A program made the translations under genes and the position numbers. Positions 1 through 12,257 of a stretch of DNA of 64,000 nucleotides are shown here, one piece after another (positions within the stretch are counted from its first letter, which is position 1; every line of letters begins with the position of its first letter). The stretch is taken from the NCBI RefSeq assembly GCF_003597395.2, contig NC_133776.1, forward strand, positions 34,228,155-34,292,154, written 5' to 3'. A model generated the notes under the pieces. That model saw only the letters and a list, made by a program, of their open reading frames with translations, searched no databases and had not been told where the DNA came from. This DNA is from Chelonoidis abingdonii (taxonomy: Eukaryota; Chordata; Testudines; Testudinidae).

Positions 1-1010
1 GAAAACAACAATAAAAATCTGCAAGACCCTGGTATCCCAGCTATTTTTAGACTTTTTCAAGATGGTGTGGACAAGGGACTTCAGCCTAGCACCATCACAT
101 GCCAGATATTGGCCACAAATAGCATTTTACACACACTTCTCAGGTTCCTTTGCAGAGAATCCTCAAGTATCCAGATCTCTCAGAGCAGTTAGACTGGCTA
201 GACCTCGGTCAGACCAATATTTCCTAAATCAGACCTACCACTGGTGCAGGAAGCCCTGACCACCCACTCATTTGAACCATTGAGCATGGTCACACCGTTC
301 TATTTCTCAGTCAATACCTGTTTCGGGATTGCTATGATGTCGGCTACACAAATCTGGGAGTTGGCAGCTTCGGCTGTGTAGGAACCTCAGTGTGTTCCCC
401 AATGAAAAGTTGGTGCTAAGGACCCTAGAATCTTTTTTGCCAAAGTTGAACTCATTGTTCCATGTCTCATGGGAGGTCATCCACCCATCATTCTGTCCAA
501 AGCCACAGCATCCAACAGAAAAACTCTGGCATAATCTGGATGTTTGTAGAGCACTAAAGATGTATATTGAGTGCACCAAACTGCCAAGCAGATCAGGCTC
601 CTTGTTTATCTCCTTTCATCTGAAGTATCAAAGGGTCCGGGTACCCAAACTCTGGCCAGATTGATCACGTTATGTATTGTAGGGACAGAAGGATCGGATG
701 TCTGACGGAATCAATAAATACTCTGTAAAGTCTATGGTGACTTCATGGGCACAGTCTGTGCTTCTGGTGTGGAGATATGCAGGGTAGCAACACTACCCTC
801 TCTAGTAATATCTTTATTAGACGCTATAAGGTGGATTCTCTATCATCCACAGAGGCTTCCTTCAGCAGGAGGATACTGCATGAGGTGACCCAGAAATAGT
901 TTGCAATACTGGCAATTAATTTCATAGGTGGGTTTTCTCTATGTTGTTCTATTTCTTTATCTCGCCATACTTCTGTTCCCTGCTTGCTATTTCCCATACA
1001 TATCAGATTT
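1..1010 (+). mobile_element. DIRS-like retroelement, tyrosine recombinase relic
   Basis: Conceptual translation in shifting + frames gives segments typical of the tyrosine recombinase of vertebrate DIRS-type retroelements. Examples are FRLFQDGVDKGLQPSTI near 50-105, LPLVQEALTTHSFEPL near 232-280, HPSFCPKPQHPTEKLWHNLD near 480-540 and ICRVATLP near 775-800. DIRS elements integrate with a tyrosine recombinase instead of a DDE integrase. The order of the segments is the expected one, and the element continues off the left edge. Several stops and frame changes are visible, including a stop after about residue 90 of the longest open piece (392-664), so this copy is dead. I could not place all four catalytic residues. 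The family call rests on recognition of the motif order only. Confidence 0.68.
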
Positions 1011-2110
1011 GAGAGAGACACTGAGCAGTTGAATAGGAAAATTCTTGCCTGATTATTTCCTCTCTGCTAACATCTCCCACGATTCTGCCATCTCTGGGTG
1101 GCTTCTTATCACAATTTAAATTTTGTCTATTGGTTATCTACAGTTTGTGGGCCAGTTAGCCTACTGTATATAGCTTATGGGATGGCAATGATGATGTTGT
1201 TGCTAATCATATCCTAAGAGTCATTACACAGGTAGCAAGCCAAAGAGCTGCAGCCAGGAGGGGAATAGTCTATACCTATCAGAATGTTGGAGTGACTCTA
1301 GTGGAAGGAAATTGTTGGGTAAAAATATTCTCATTGCTGTGGGAGAGGGAGCTGAATCCTGTTCTTGTATCAGTAGACTTGTTAGCATCAATTAAAATCT
1401 AAGTCCAGACCTCGCCCTTTCTTACACGGGTCCAATCCCATTGAGGGCAATGGAGGGTTTTACAACCACGCTGAGGCAGAACTGGTCCTCAGGAATCCTT
1501 GTGGTCAGTGACAGATGAGTAAACCAACTTGACTTTCTGATCCTAGGTTGCCTCAGCAGAAGTGCCAGTTAGAAAAAACACCTCTTCTAAGCAACATGAA
1601 TTAGGCGTGGAAGTCCCTAAGAAAGATATCCCTGCTGCCATTTTTAGTCACTTCAGAATAGCAACACACTTTAAATACAAAACTGTTAATAGAGTATTCA
1701 AATGGACTAATGGAAATATACTGAAATGACATCACTATTTGTTGACATTAATGGTTTCTTTGGAAATATTTATTAATTAGTTCAGTCACGGTTGTTGCTT
1801 GTATCACTCTTCCAATACTTCAGTTGATGAATAATTATCCATTAACATTATATTGTCTATTGCTCCTTCAGCCCTAATACAACATCCAATGGGATTGTTA
1901 AATGTACATTGCATAAAACCTTCCATTGATATTCTTGCACATAAAATGGAGTAGGAATTTGACACTGTAATTGTTCAAGTACTAAAAAACATATCTAGCA
2001 AAGTAATAATTTGATTTAATTGTGATAGTTCAGTAAATAGCTCAATGGGGTAACATAATAAGATAACATGGTGACTTCATCTTCCATGTTGTTGACCCAT
2101 ACAGTACCTA
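1011..2110. other. No gene seen; AT-rich intergenic sequence
   Basis: No convincing exon or full repeat was recognised. A short stretch near 1405-1500 (fragments such as gggtccaatcccattgag) resembles the degraded foldback repeats common in sauropsid DNA, but it is too decayed to bound. Confidence 0.5.
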
Positions 2111-2149
2111 GCTACTCGGTTCCTCATCTGACCTACATCCCTGGTTCAA

Positions 2150-2975
2150 TTTTCCCACTCACCAAAAGGGCCATTTACTTGACTTTGTCTTAATCAAATA
2201 CAGCACTTTCTCTCTCTCTCTGATTTCTCTGTTTGAGTTCCCCCATCACCTAGTCTTTTAGATTGCCCATCAGCCCCCCACCATGTCCCCTTTCATTCAG
2301 CCTTTCCATGACTTCTAGTCCATGAAAGTTGATGACTTATCTTCTCTTGGCCCTTTCCTTGCCCTCTTCTACATATAGGTTGTTGATTGTCTCTATACTT
2401 CACTCTCCTCCACCCTGATTCTTTTGCCTCACTTCCCTATTGCCAACCTCCAATTTTGGCTCATGACCAACATCTGCTTCCTCCACTCCAGCTCTCACGC
2501 AGCTGAGCATCTCTGGCATAAAGCCTGTGGCCAGGTTAACTTCCTCAATTATAAATTAATTCTCTCCTTCAGTTCTTCCATCTTCTTAGCTAAACAACTC
2601 AACTTCTCCAACTTACTTGAATTTGTCACCCACAATCCCAGCTGCCTTTTCACCACCTTTGATTCAACCCTCAAATTTTCTGCTTCTGTCCAAAGAATAA
2701 TTTTCTAGCTTGTTGCTTTCTGCCACCCCTCTCCTTAAATCCCTTCTCTGAGTCCCCTTTCTCCATTGCATCAAACATAAGGTTCTTGTCCTCACTTTCA
2801 AGGCCCTTCATAGCCTGTCACTACCCTCTGTATAACCTTGCATCATCAAAATGTAGATTTCTGCCTTTCTCCCATGCTACCCCTCATGCTTGGGATGTGT
2901 AAACATCCACAAAGCTACTTCATTAATCTCCTTCAGCTTCCACCTTAAAACTCTCCTTTGTCTCTATTTGGTGGT
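2150..2975 (+). mobile_element. L2-type LINE ORF2 C-terminal relic
   Basis: Frame-shifting + strand translation near 2780-2960 gives pieces such as VLTFKA(L)H, PFSHATPHAWD and STLKLS. These resemble the C-terminal end of L2-clade LINE ORF2, where a conserved LTFKALHGL-type motif is followed by an AAPRLWNSLP-type block. The upstream part, 2424-2708, stays open for 94 codons but has no recognisable host domain. The sequence is pyrimidine-rich throughout. It is probably an old dead fragment. Confidence 0.42.
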
Positions 2976-3099
2976 GGGAAGGAGAATTAGGTGACTTAGT
3001 CATATCATATAACACCACTCTTTCCAGTCCTCTAGGATCAGAGTAACATCCTGAGGATGTTAAACATTAGCTACTAAAGTTAGACATTGTCAGTAAGAG

Positions 3100-3830
3100 T
3101 GGATAACTTGTGTCTAAGAATATTAAAAGAGCTGCCTAAGGAGCCTGCTTGACCGTTAAGGTTGATTTTCAATAAGTTTTGGAACACCAGGTGAGTTCCA
3201 GAATACTGGAACATGATTCAGGTAATTATAGGCCTGTCAGTCTGACCTCAATTCCAGGAAAGATAATGGACCAGCCGATATGAGACTTGATTAATAAAGA
3301 ATTAAAGGAGGATAATGTAATTAATGCCAAACACAGGTTTAGGATGAATTAATGATGTATTTTTTTTAAATTAGTTTAGCAGTTTGGTTGATACCAGTAA
3401 TAGTGGTGATGTAATATATTTAAACTTCTGTAAGGCATTTGACTTGGTGCCGCATGATAATTTGATTAAAAAATTAGAACGATATAAAATCAACATGGCA
3501 CATGTTATATGTATTAAATGCTGGCTACCTGATATGGCTCAAACTATAACTGTAAATGGGTAATCCTCATCAGACAGGTGTGTTTCTAGTGAATCCAATC
3601 AGGGCTTGGTTCTTGGCAGCACACTGGCATTTTTATTAATGACATGGAAGAAAACATAAAGCTGCCATTGATAAAGTGAAAAAATTAGGGGAGTGGTTAA
3701 TAATGAAAAAGTGGGTCCTATACAGAGTGATCTGGATCACTTAGTAAGGTGTGTGTGTGTGTAAGCAAACAAAATGCATGTGAATAAGACTTAAATGTAA
3801 ATGTATCATCTAGGAGCAAAGAAGTCACGC
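3100..3830 (+). mobile_element. CR1 LINE reverse-transcriptase fragment
   Basis: The + strand translates in pieces to the CR1 ORF2 reverse-transcriptase pattern. NYRPVSLTSIPGKIMD lies near 3217-3275, a KAFDLVPHDN-type block near 3436-3465, LERYKIN near 3475-3495 and FINDMEENIK near 3632-3662. The nucleotide pattern continues to about 3825 (gtgatctggatcactt). Stops and indels in every frame show an ancient dead copy, interrupted on the right by the Harbinger-like remnant. Confidence 0.78.
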
Positions 3831-5000
3831 CATATACTGCATGCTGCTGGTAGAGGGGGTGCTGCAGCGCTGAACACCAGCATCCCCTTCCTGATGGATA
3901 GCAGTCATATTGTACCATCTGCCATTGTAATCATCAGCCCATGAGTGCTCCTGGCTAGCCTCAGTAAAAATGGGAATGACTCCCGGTCATTCCCAGCAGC
4001 TGGTACAGAATGGCTGGTAACCGTCCTCATCATAGCAACTGGAGGCTGAGCTCTATCAGCCCTCCCCCTTTCATGTCTAAAGAAAAGATTCTGTACTGCC
4101 TGGACTATCACAGCAGCTGGAGGCTTCCTCCCCTCATTTTATCTCACTAAAAAGTCAGTTTCTTATTCCTGCATTCTTTATTACTTCATCACACAAATCG
4201 GGGGACACCGCCACGGAACCCCGGGAGGGTTGGGGGAGGAGGGAAGCAACAAGTGGGGTTGTTGCAGGGGTACCCTCTAGAATGGCATGCAGCTCATCAT
4301 CTCTGCAAGATCTCTGGGGCTCTGACACAAAGCGGATGTGCTCTCTGGTTCTCTAGTACACTTGCCCCATATTCTAGGCAGGAATGACTCTATTTTTACA
4401 CAAAACATAAAGAAGGGAATGACCCGCGGAGTCATTCCCATTTTTGTCCATGCGCCTCTGGCCGACCTCAGCGAGGCCAGCCAGGAGCACCCATGACATG
4501 ACCGCAGCAGATGGGTACAGAAATGACTGATAACCATATCTCATTGCTAATTTACAATGGCATTGCANNNNNNNNNNNNNNNNNNNNNNNNNNNNNNNNN
4601 NNNNNNNNNNNNNNNNNNNNNNNNNNNNNNNNNNNNNNNNNNNNNNNNNNNNNNNNNNNNNNNNNNNNNNNNNNNNNNNNNNNNNNNNNNNNNNNNNNNN
4701 NNNNNNNNNNNNNNNNNNATTGAGTGATGACATTTACCCAGAATCACCCGCAACACTATTTTTGCATTGAGATCTCAACCCAGAATTCCAATGGGCAGGG
4801 GATACTGCGGGAATTATGGGATAGCTACAGGATAGCTACCCACAGTGCAATGCTCCAGAAATCGACGCTAGCCTTGGTACATGGACTGACACCGCCGAAT
4901 TAATGTGCTTAGTGTGGCCACGTGCACTCGACTTTATACAATCTGTTTTACAAAACCAGTTTATGTAAAATCGGAATAATCCAGTAGTGTAGACATACCC
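3830..5000 (-). mobile_element. Harbinger-type DNA transposon remnant (Myb-like 3' end plus right terminus)
   Basis: Two parts are visible. At 4110-4330, read on the minus strand, a DELHAI-type Myb-partner C-terminus and a tail are recognisable. The tail contains tgtgtgatgaagtaataaag and closely matches 54969-54990 on the + strand. From about 4420 to 5000 the sequence aligns with the right end of the element at 55630-56213. Shared blocks are gtcattcccatttttgtcca, the gggatagct run and the terminal gtgtagacatacc. The two parts are in opposite relative order compared with the 54-kb copy, so this is a rearranged or composite remnant. An assembly gap lies inside it. Confidence 0.6.
4568..4718. 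other. Assembly gap (151 Ns)
   Basis: A run of N from 4568 to 4718. It lies inside a repeat that has similar copies elsewhere in the window, so the flanks may have been joined imperfectly. The open frames that run through it are meaningless. Confidence 0.99.
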
Positions 5001-5002
5001 TA

Positions 5003-5053
5003 GATGATCTCCTGAGGTCCCTTCCAACCCTAATAATATATGATTCTATGATC
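5003..5053 (+). mobile_element. CR1 3' terminus
   Basis: The sequence gatctcctgaggtccctt followed by ccaaccct and an attctatgat repeat is the diagnostic 3' end of CR1 retrotransposons in sauropsids. Only about 50 bases remain, directly abutting the end of the preceding DNA transposon. Confidence 0.85.
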
Positions 5054-5524
5054 CAAGCCCACTGAAAGCAATGGAAAGACTCTCATTACTTCAGTGAGCC
5101 TCAGATCAGGCACTATATCACACTGCCTCTTTTCAACATGTATGTGTGACTTTGCTATTCAAGATGATATTTATTTAGCTTTGTCCAAGGTAGGAAATGA
5201 GTGCCCCCCCACCCCAATGCTCTCAGGGGCCCTTGACAATCTTCTAAAAAGTACATTACAAATAAACATGTTAATTCCCCTGGATCAACCCCAATGAACA
5301 GTGATAGCATAAATGTTTGAAATGAATCGGCTCCCCTTCACCTGCCCAATCCCCAGAGCCCTACACCCAGCTGTACACAACAGATGTCTCATCTCAGTTG
5401 AGGAAGAAAAGTTTGGCTTTTCAGTGTTCATTGTGTGGCAATTTTTATCGGAAGGAAAACTCTTTGGAATTCTTTTATAGTATTTTAAAATTAAAATTAT
5501 GAAATGGAATTCATAGGAAATTTG

Positions 5525-6786
5525 TGTAAGCAGAGTCAGGATGAGCTCTACCCTGGTGGTGAATTATGGCACCTGTGGAAAACAATTTCAGGGGCTGATC
5601 TTGTTTGCATAGGCACACTTACCCCACCTAGCACAAGTTCACAGCAGCCTGAAATGGTCACTTTGACAGCTATGGGATCCCCAATTTCTCTGTTATTGGG
5701 GCAGGAGGAATAACATGTTGTTACCCTGATTATGTAAATGAAGGACTAGGAAACTGTTTTATGACAGAGGGTCTCACCATAACTATGTAGCACTTGTTAG
5801 ACAAGGGACATGGGTTCCAAAAGCCAGTGAATTGAGAGGGGCTGGTATGTGTACCTGATGGTATGGGCCCCCTTTAAGGGTCTTGAACACCAATTGCACT
5901 TCTTTCTCTCTCCCCTGTTGAAGAGCAGAGCTAATTTTGATTCTATTAGGATTCCACCTAGAGGCTGCTGGGTTGAATTCACTTTGGGCCAACAGTGCAT
6001 TAGAAAGAAATCACTGAAAGAGTTAAACTTACTGAGCTGAGTGCTGTGTTAACTAGTTGGGGAGCCTGAAGATCTACTGCTAAGCAGCTGGCAGAGTGGA
6101 GCAGTTTGCAGGACAGTTGGAGCAGCCCACGGAACAGGGAGCGGAGCTGAACAGTTTGTGGGACAGTTGGAGTGCCCTGTGGAACAGCGAGCGAGTGGAG
6201 CAGTTTGCAGGGACTGGCTCACGGGTCAGCTGCAAGAGCAGCGCAGCTGGTGGAGTGGAGCTGGTCGTGGTGAAGGCTTTAGCAGAAACTATGGAGAGGT
6301 GGGGCATTTGGCCCTGGCCCACGTAAGGTGCCCCTAACACCCTGTGTGCCCCCCCCCCCATTTCCACCCAGGCTAGGGGGGTAAAACTCTGCAGATAAAC
6401 TTTTGAACTCTGGGGCGGCACTGACCAGGGACAGATACTTTGGGATGATTGGACTTAAGACCTTAAGGGGAAAAGGATATTGCCAGAACTTACTTGGTGG
6501 GTCTTTTGCTCATGGTTTATGTTATGAATCCTGTTTGTGATGTTTCCCCAATATGATGCCACATTGTTTCCCTCCTTTATTAAAAGGATTTTGCTACACT
6601 CAGACTCTGCGCTTGCGAGAGAGGAAGCATTGCCTCCTAGCGGCGCCTGGGTGGGGGTGGTATGTAATTGTCCCAGGTTACTGGGTGGGGGCTAGAGCCG
6701 GTTTTGCATTTCGTTATTGAAACAGAACCCCTGGATACTGAACCTGGCCCTTGTTGTTGCCAACTCAGAGGGGTGGAAGGGTTACA
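5525..6786 (+). mobile_element. Solo LTR of a gypsy/ERV-type element
   Basis: A block of about 1.26 kb begins tgtaagcagagtcagg and ends aagggttaca, so it has TG...CA ends. It contains a poly(A)-signal-like ttattaaaagg near 6579, followed by a GC-rich end. I recognise the pattern as an LTR common in turtle genomes; this is memory-based. An internal degenerate tandem repeat (gtggagcagtttgcagg-like units) lies at 6090-6220. No flanking coding region is present, so it is a solo LTR. No clean target duplication was found. The open frames at 6080-6421 and 6637-6960 fall in this non-coding block or its edge. Confidence 0.6.
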
Positions 6787-6959
6787 TATGCATAAAATAG
6801 AAGTATGTTGTGTGGAAAAATTACTTGGATTAAGATGAACATTTAACTTCTGTTGCCATGGTAGATGTTTGCATAATCTACAGTACATAAGCCCCCACAA
6901 ATTCAGTGACTGGCAGATATTTAGTTTAGCCAAGAGAAGGTTAACAGGTGGCGCAATCA

Positions 6960-7320
6960 TGGTCTATAAGTACCTACACGGGAAAGAAACATCTCTTTAA
7001 TCTAGCAGTGAAAAGGTATAATGAGATCCAATAGTTAGAAGTTGAAGCTGGAGAAATTCAGACTAGAAGTAAGGTCCAAGTTTTAAAAGCGAGGGTAACT
7101 AACCATTAGAACAAATTACTCAAGGACACTGTAGATTCCCTTCATTTTCAGTCTTTAAACAAAGAATACCTTCTAAAAGATGATACAGTCCATGAATAAG
7201 TTATGGGGTTGATACAAAAATGATTGGGTTCTCTGACCTGTTATACAGGAGATCAGATTAAATGATCACAATGGTCATTTCTGGCCTTAAAATCTATGAA
7301 TATAGTAGTTCAGAAAGGAC
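6960..7320 (+). mobile_element. CR1 LINE 3' region, degraded
   Basis: The order of blocks follows the 3' part of CR1: ggtctataagtacctacacg, gagaaattcagactagaagt, an acaaattactcaaggacac block, gatcagattaaatgatcaca and a terminal tctatgaata. No frame remains open. Confidence 0.65.
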
Positions 7321-9280
7321 TCAGAAATATCAGGTATAATACAAATCCCTGACACAACTTGCTGACATAGACTCTTCCCTGTCCACTGTATAAATCATTA
7401 GTGTACAAAATAAGATCCCTGTCCAATCCATTTGCAGACAGTGCATACACCTCTAAACACTCCTGACTCTACTCCCTAGGTACTCTGGTAAACTTCCCCT
7501 GTGATACTGAGGATGCCACATGAATGTAGGCCGATACAGCAAAAATTTGCTGTGTTGCATTTTAGGGGCTCATATAGTTGCTTCTCCATTACTCCATTTT
7601 TATTTTGCTGGGTTTATCATACCCTCTGGAACACAAGGAAACTGCTTCGACTTGAATGTATTTGGCAAAGGTAAAAAGCAGTGAGCCTATGCATGTTATT
7701 TCAACATAAAATTGTCTCAGTTTAATTTCTTTCTTATAAACAGGAACATAAATTAACAATCCCATTTTTGTGTACTTGTTCCTGCTTTTCATAGAACCTA
7801 ATTCACAATTACATTTTTCTCAAAGCAGACACTTCTATGGCTCCAGGATATCTAGACACATACGCAGTGGACTTTGGAGCTCATGCAGAGGAAGAGTTTC
7901 AGTTCCAGAATAATTTAATCATGATTCATGATTAACTAACACAACACTGAATGCAAGTTTTCCTCGTCTATGTTGATTGGTTACTTGTGTTCAGCATTGT
8001 GTCAGTTAATTCAATTCTTCATAGCATATTAACAGGGTAAAATTTTGTAATGTAGACAAGGAATGAATGTGTGGCATCCTTTAATTCCTAACCAATGGAT
8101 CTTTTAAAAAGATTGTAAACTAAATTAGGTTTTTAAAGCATTTAAATTTCTGGGCTTAAGGGTCCTTGCTTTAGAAGTCTGATACCATGAGTACCATGTT
8201 TTTAAGGCAACAATGTTCTACTCTTCCTCATCTCTTGCATATTACTACTTGTAATGAACGTGGAGATTGTCTGGATTATTTTTTATGCATGTTGTAATAT
8301 ATGAAATCTCTGTGAGTTTGACGGATTAAGTTTTACGATTTGGATTTTTATTAAATAATTAGCAGATCCTTTTCATGTAACACTTTAACAGTGTTAAAAA
8401 GCCTGGCTTGAGCATTCCATGGTTTCATAATTCTCTAAAAATTATTTAGAATACTGAAAGTTCCTATGAGTAATAGGGATATCCCCTTAGAATATTTCCA
8501 CATAACTGAACATTTCTGGCAGGGCTGTCTACTTTTCACGCTAGCTATTAAGATGGAAAGCCAACACTTATCCCCAATCTCTATTGGAGATTCCTCCTCT
8601 GATTTTTAGGAACGTACAGCAGACATTTGAATAATAGCATAGACTTTTAAAGTTGACAGTGTTAAACAGATCATCATGATTACCAACCAATCCTGTGTCA
8701 AAGTCAGCAAACGAGAAAACATTCAAGCATCAGACAATTTAATAACACTGTGGAGAACAACAGAGTATGTGCAACAGCTGGAATGGAATGTTAAAGAATC
8801 AATACACAAAATGACATGGAGAGGGAGGGTCATGCAGTGTGCATTAAGGCAAGATTAAAATCAATGGGTGAGAACTGTTTGGGTGCATATAAAAATGAAC
8901 AGACTGTAATATTTTGTTTTCAGTAAATAGTTGTGGAATTTATTTTTAACTCTCTACTCACAAGTCTTAAACTGATTTTTTTCAATAAATTCAAGATATG
9001 TGAATCAAAATAAGTTCCCAGTGCAGCAAAGCACAGTCATGTTTAACTTGAAATATGAATAATTCCCTTTATTTTGTGTTCAAGTGCTTTGATGAATCAG
9101 GGCCTAAATTAATTAAATAGTCACATGAATGTACTGAAAAGCATGGTTGGGAAATGGAAAATAATTCATAGTATGATATATAAAATTAAACATGATAAAA
9201 GAACATAGACACTGTAATCACCCTATATAATTGCAAATGGATTGGGGTCCTATACTGAAGAAGGGAAAATGGAGTAGATG
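7321..9280. other. No gene seen; AT-rich sequence
   Basis: The stretch is AT-rich and contains only short open frames with no recognisable domain, such as 7589-7792 and 8676-8858. No bounded repeat was identified. Confidence 0.45.
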
Positions 9281-9455
9281 TGGGGCCAGATTTTTAAAAG
9301 GGGTCAGCACTCATAACTGAAGCCTGCTTCAAAGCTAAATGGTATCTTCAAAGCTAAATGAAGATACCTGCTTTCCAGCAGGTATGTTTATTTGTGTGCT
9401 GAGCTCTCATGAAAATCTGGCCCATTATGAGTGTTGAGCCCTTCTGAAAGTTCTG
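9281..9455. repeat. Degenerate foldback repeat
   Basis: The left side, ggggccagatttttaaaagg, and the right side, gagcccttctgaaag with a nearby gaaaatctggccc, are imperfect inverted copies flanking a short centre. This matches the general form of the old palindromic interspersed repeats of amniote genomes. No coding content is present. Confidence 0.5.
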
Positions 9456-9639
9456 GCTTTACTGGTAATAATAGAGGGCGTTGGCTAGACTAAGGAGAGG
9501 GAATTTTCAGGTGTTTAAAAGTGGAAATGCATGAACTGAGTTAGACATACAGAAGATGAGATTTCCCCATTTTAGGAACCAGTAAAGCAAAAGCATGATT
9601 GCAGGATGACCTGAAACATGATGTTGGACTCCCTAAAAA

Positions 9640-10620
9640 GTCAAAAGCACAAATACCTAGTTCTATCAGGTTCAAAATAGTCATTGCTCCTGGGGGGCTC
9701 TGTGTGACTGCGTGCCCACAGAAAACACCACCACCTCCTGGGTCCTAGTGCCAATTGAACTTCCTTTCTGTGTGCTGGAAGCCTTATTGCTTTCTGTGCA
9801 ACAGTGAGTGCCCGTGGTGGGGCTGGGTAAGGGAGGGGGGAAATGAGGGAAGTAGGGGGAAGAGGCTGTGGGAAGGAAGGGGGTAGAATAGGGCAGGGGG
9901 AGGGGAATGGAGAAGAAAAAGAGATGAGGAAGCGGGAGCCCAGCATGCAGTGTCCTCTCAGTGTCAGCTGGAGTTCCCCTTTTAAGCAGCCCCATCGAAT
10001 GTTCACCCTGGAAAGCCCTACCCCCCTACACCTGGACCCCTCCAAGTCCCCCGCACCCAGATCCCCACCCCACTGATCCCCAATGAGCTGCACCTGGACC
10101 CGACCTCATCAAGCCCCACTCCCCAATATCTGGATCCCTCACCCCTCCCCAAAGCCCCATCTCCCCACACTCAGACCCCTCTGCTGAAGCCCAACCACCT
10201 TTACCTGTATCTGCTGCAGAGTCCCACTGTTTCTGCACCTGCAACCCCCCAACGTGCATCCAGATTCCCACTGAGCTGCCTGCACTCAGATTGGCCCACA
10301 CAGAAACCTCTCACCCGAGACCTGGATCCCCATACACTAAGCCCCTCCACGCTTGGATCCTGCTGGGCTGAGCCTGCCCACCCCCACCTGGCACAGAGGG
10401 GCAAGGCCAGCCCTTGCACTGTGTCAGGGTCAGGTGCAGCCTTACTACCAAGTCCCCTGTGAGATCTTCAGGGTGACCTCCCACCTCAATGCAGCCAGTG
10501 ACTTGTGCTTCCCCATCCCCTTGCTGGAGCCACATTTATTTACTGACAAAATTTGCAGAATTTTAAAATATTGTGTGCATAATTGTTAATTTTTTTGGTG
10601 CAGAATTTCCTCAGGAGTAT
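9640..10620. repeat. GC-rich interspersed repeat with degenerate tandem units
   Basis: From about 9810 to 10460 the sequence is built from loosely repeated C-rich units of roughly 30-40 bases (variants of acctggaccc, cccaagcccc and ctggatccc). It ends in an AT-rich tail, cagaattttaaaatattgtg, followed by ggtgcagaatttcctcagga. A related tail occurs at 19655-19712, so both belong to one mobile family of unknown class. The long minus-strand frames here, up to 150 codons, are products of GC skew and lack domains. Confidence 0.55.
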
Positions 10621-10639
10621 GTTATTTTTTGATATACTC

Positions 10640-11375
10640 AGGGCCTACATAAACAAGGATAAATTTATGTAATGCCAAGATATTTAAAATAAACTTACCA
10701 CTTTCAAAAATCAAGAACATTATGTTTCAGGGTGGACCATTGAAAGGGTGCAATTTCCTTTTATGAAACCATGGAAATAATTCAATTCCTCATTAAATAT
10801 TTATACAGGGAAGAAAAATGCTCTCTTGCAGAGCCCTTACTTCAAGCCACCACAGTTTGGCTACTCCTCCATCAAAATAATAGTTGAGCTATAATGTAGC
10901 TTATTTAAGCTTCACTAATAAGCTGTTAGACTAGTAATGTAATTCAAATTTTAGCAAGTGTAAATGAAGGAAGACAACTTGAATCCCTGTTGACTACAGT
11001 ATTTAGTAATTTGCTCATGGATAATTGACTATAAAATCATTTAAATTGTGTATATTGGCACAATTTGTGTGTGAAGGAATAAAGTGTGTTGGAAAAACTC
11101 TAAGAGAAAAAGAATAAATGTTCTACTGCTTAAAGTTAAATCTTGCAAGAATAGTATTTTCAGTGCAAACATTGCCTAGATAGATTATACAATGCTAAGG
11201 AACCTCATGTGATGTTATGAACAATTTGCCTCAAAACACGGTGTGTGCCTTGCTTTGCTGATTGCCATATTTATTTTAAAAAATCCTCTTCTAAAGATGC
11301 TGTGTGTTATTAAGTCAATGATAGTGATTATTGGAAAGACAGACATCATTGGTCACAGCTAGTTCAGCTGTAATG
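10640..11375. other. No gene seen; AT-rich sequence
   Basis: AT-rich spacer without recognisable coding or repeat structure. Confidence 0.45.
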
Positions 11376-11764
11376 GTGTTCGAATTTCAGTTTTATGTAT
11401 TATTAATTTGTTCCCATAAACCCTAGTAGCCACAGTCATGGACCAGGACCCCATTATGCCTCGGTGCTGTACAGAACAAAAAGACTGTTCCAATCTAAGA
11501 ATAAGACAAGAGACCAGATAGATACAGAGAGACCGGGGAGTACAAGGAAACAACAAGATAATACCAACATTGTCAAGTTTTTTGTAGGCATCACAGCAAA
11601 GGAGAGTTTTAAAGCAGGACTGGGAAGAAGGATAATGAAGGGGAGATCTGTTCCAGAATGAGGGATAGCATGGGGAAAAGTGCCGCTTTTGAAAATTCGT
11701 CAAAATTGAAAACTTAACAAGTGGGCTATGGAGACTGGCATCATGGGATGAGTGGCAATGGGAA

Positions 11765-12135
11765 TCATCAGGTACTCTGCACCCACTCAGCCAAGCTCCC
11801 CTCACCCCCCACCCCACCTCGACCCCGCTGTGCCCCGCTCCTCCGCCTAGCTCTCAGCACTTCTTGCCTGGCCGCAGCCAAATGGGAGGGAGGGGGAGGA
11901 ACAACAATGTGGCTGGCTCAGGGAAGGAGGGGAGGAAGAGGCGGGACCAGGGCAGGGTTTTGGGGAAGGAATTGGAATAGGGGCAGAGCGGGGGTGGAGT
12001 TGGGGTGGGGACTTTGGGGAAGGGGTTGGAATGGGGGTGGGGCAGGGCCTCATGGAAGAGGTAGAATGGGGGCAGGGCTGGGGGAAGAGGGGGTTCAAGC
12101 ACCCCAGAAAAGAGGGAAAGTCAGCGCCTATGGTG
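11765..12135. repeat. GC-rich insertion with G-rich minisatellite
   Basis: At 11935-12090 about seven loosely repeated units of some 20-25 bases (variants of gggaaggggttggaatgggg) lie between LINE-derived flanks. The right end, agtcagcgcctatgg, resembles the terminus of a family of non-autonomous elements. The 146-codon + frame and the 122-codon minus frame crossing it are compositional artefacts. Confidence 0.5.
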
Positions 12136-12257
12136 GGAATCAACATTTTGATAACAAATGAGAGCTTATAGTTAGGGTGGATATAGGCTATGAAGGACCT
12201 TGAAAATGAATGCAAGGAGTTATGTTTGATATGATGGAGAATGGGGAGCCAGTAAAG

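Noticed and set aside
3748..3763. Short GT microsatellite
   Set aside because: Only about eight units; too short to be notable.
4374..4756. Open frames passing through the N run
   Set aside because: They are open only because the gap bases carry no stop codons.
9641..10093. 150-codon minus-strand frame
   Set aside because: Low-complexity Pro/Ser/Leu translation of a GC-rich repeat with no domain and no splice or promoter context.
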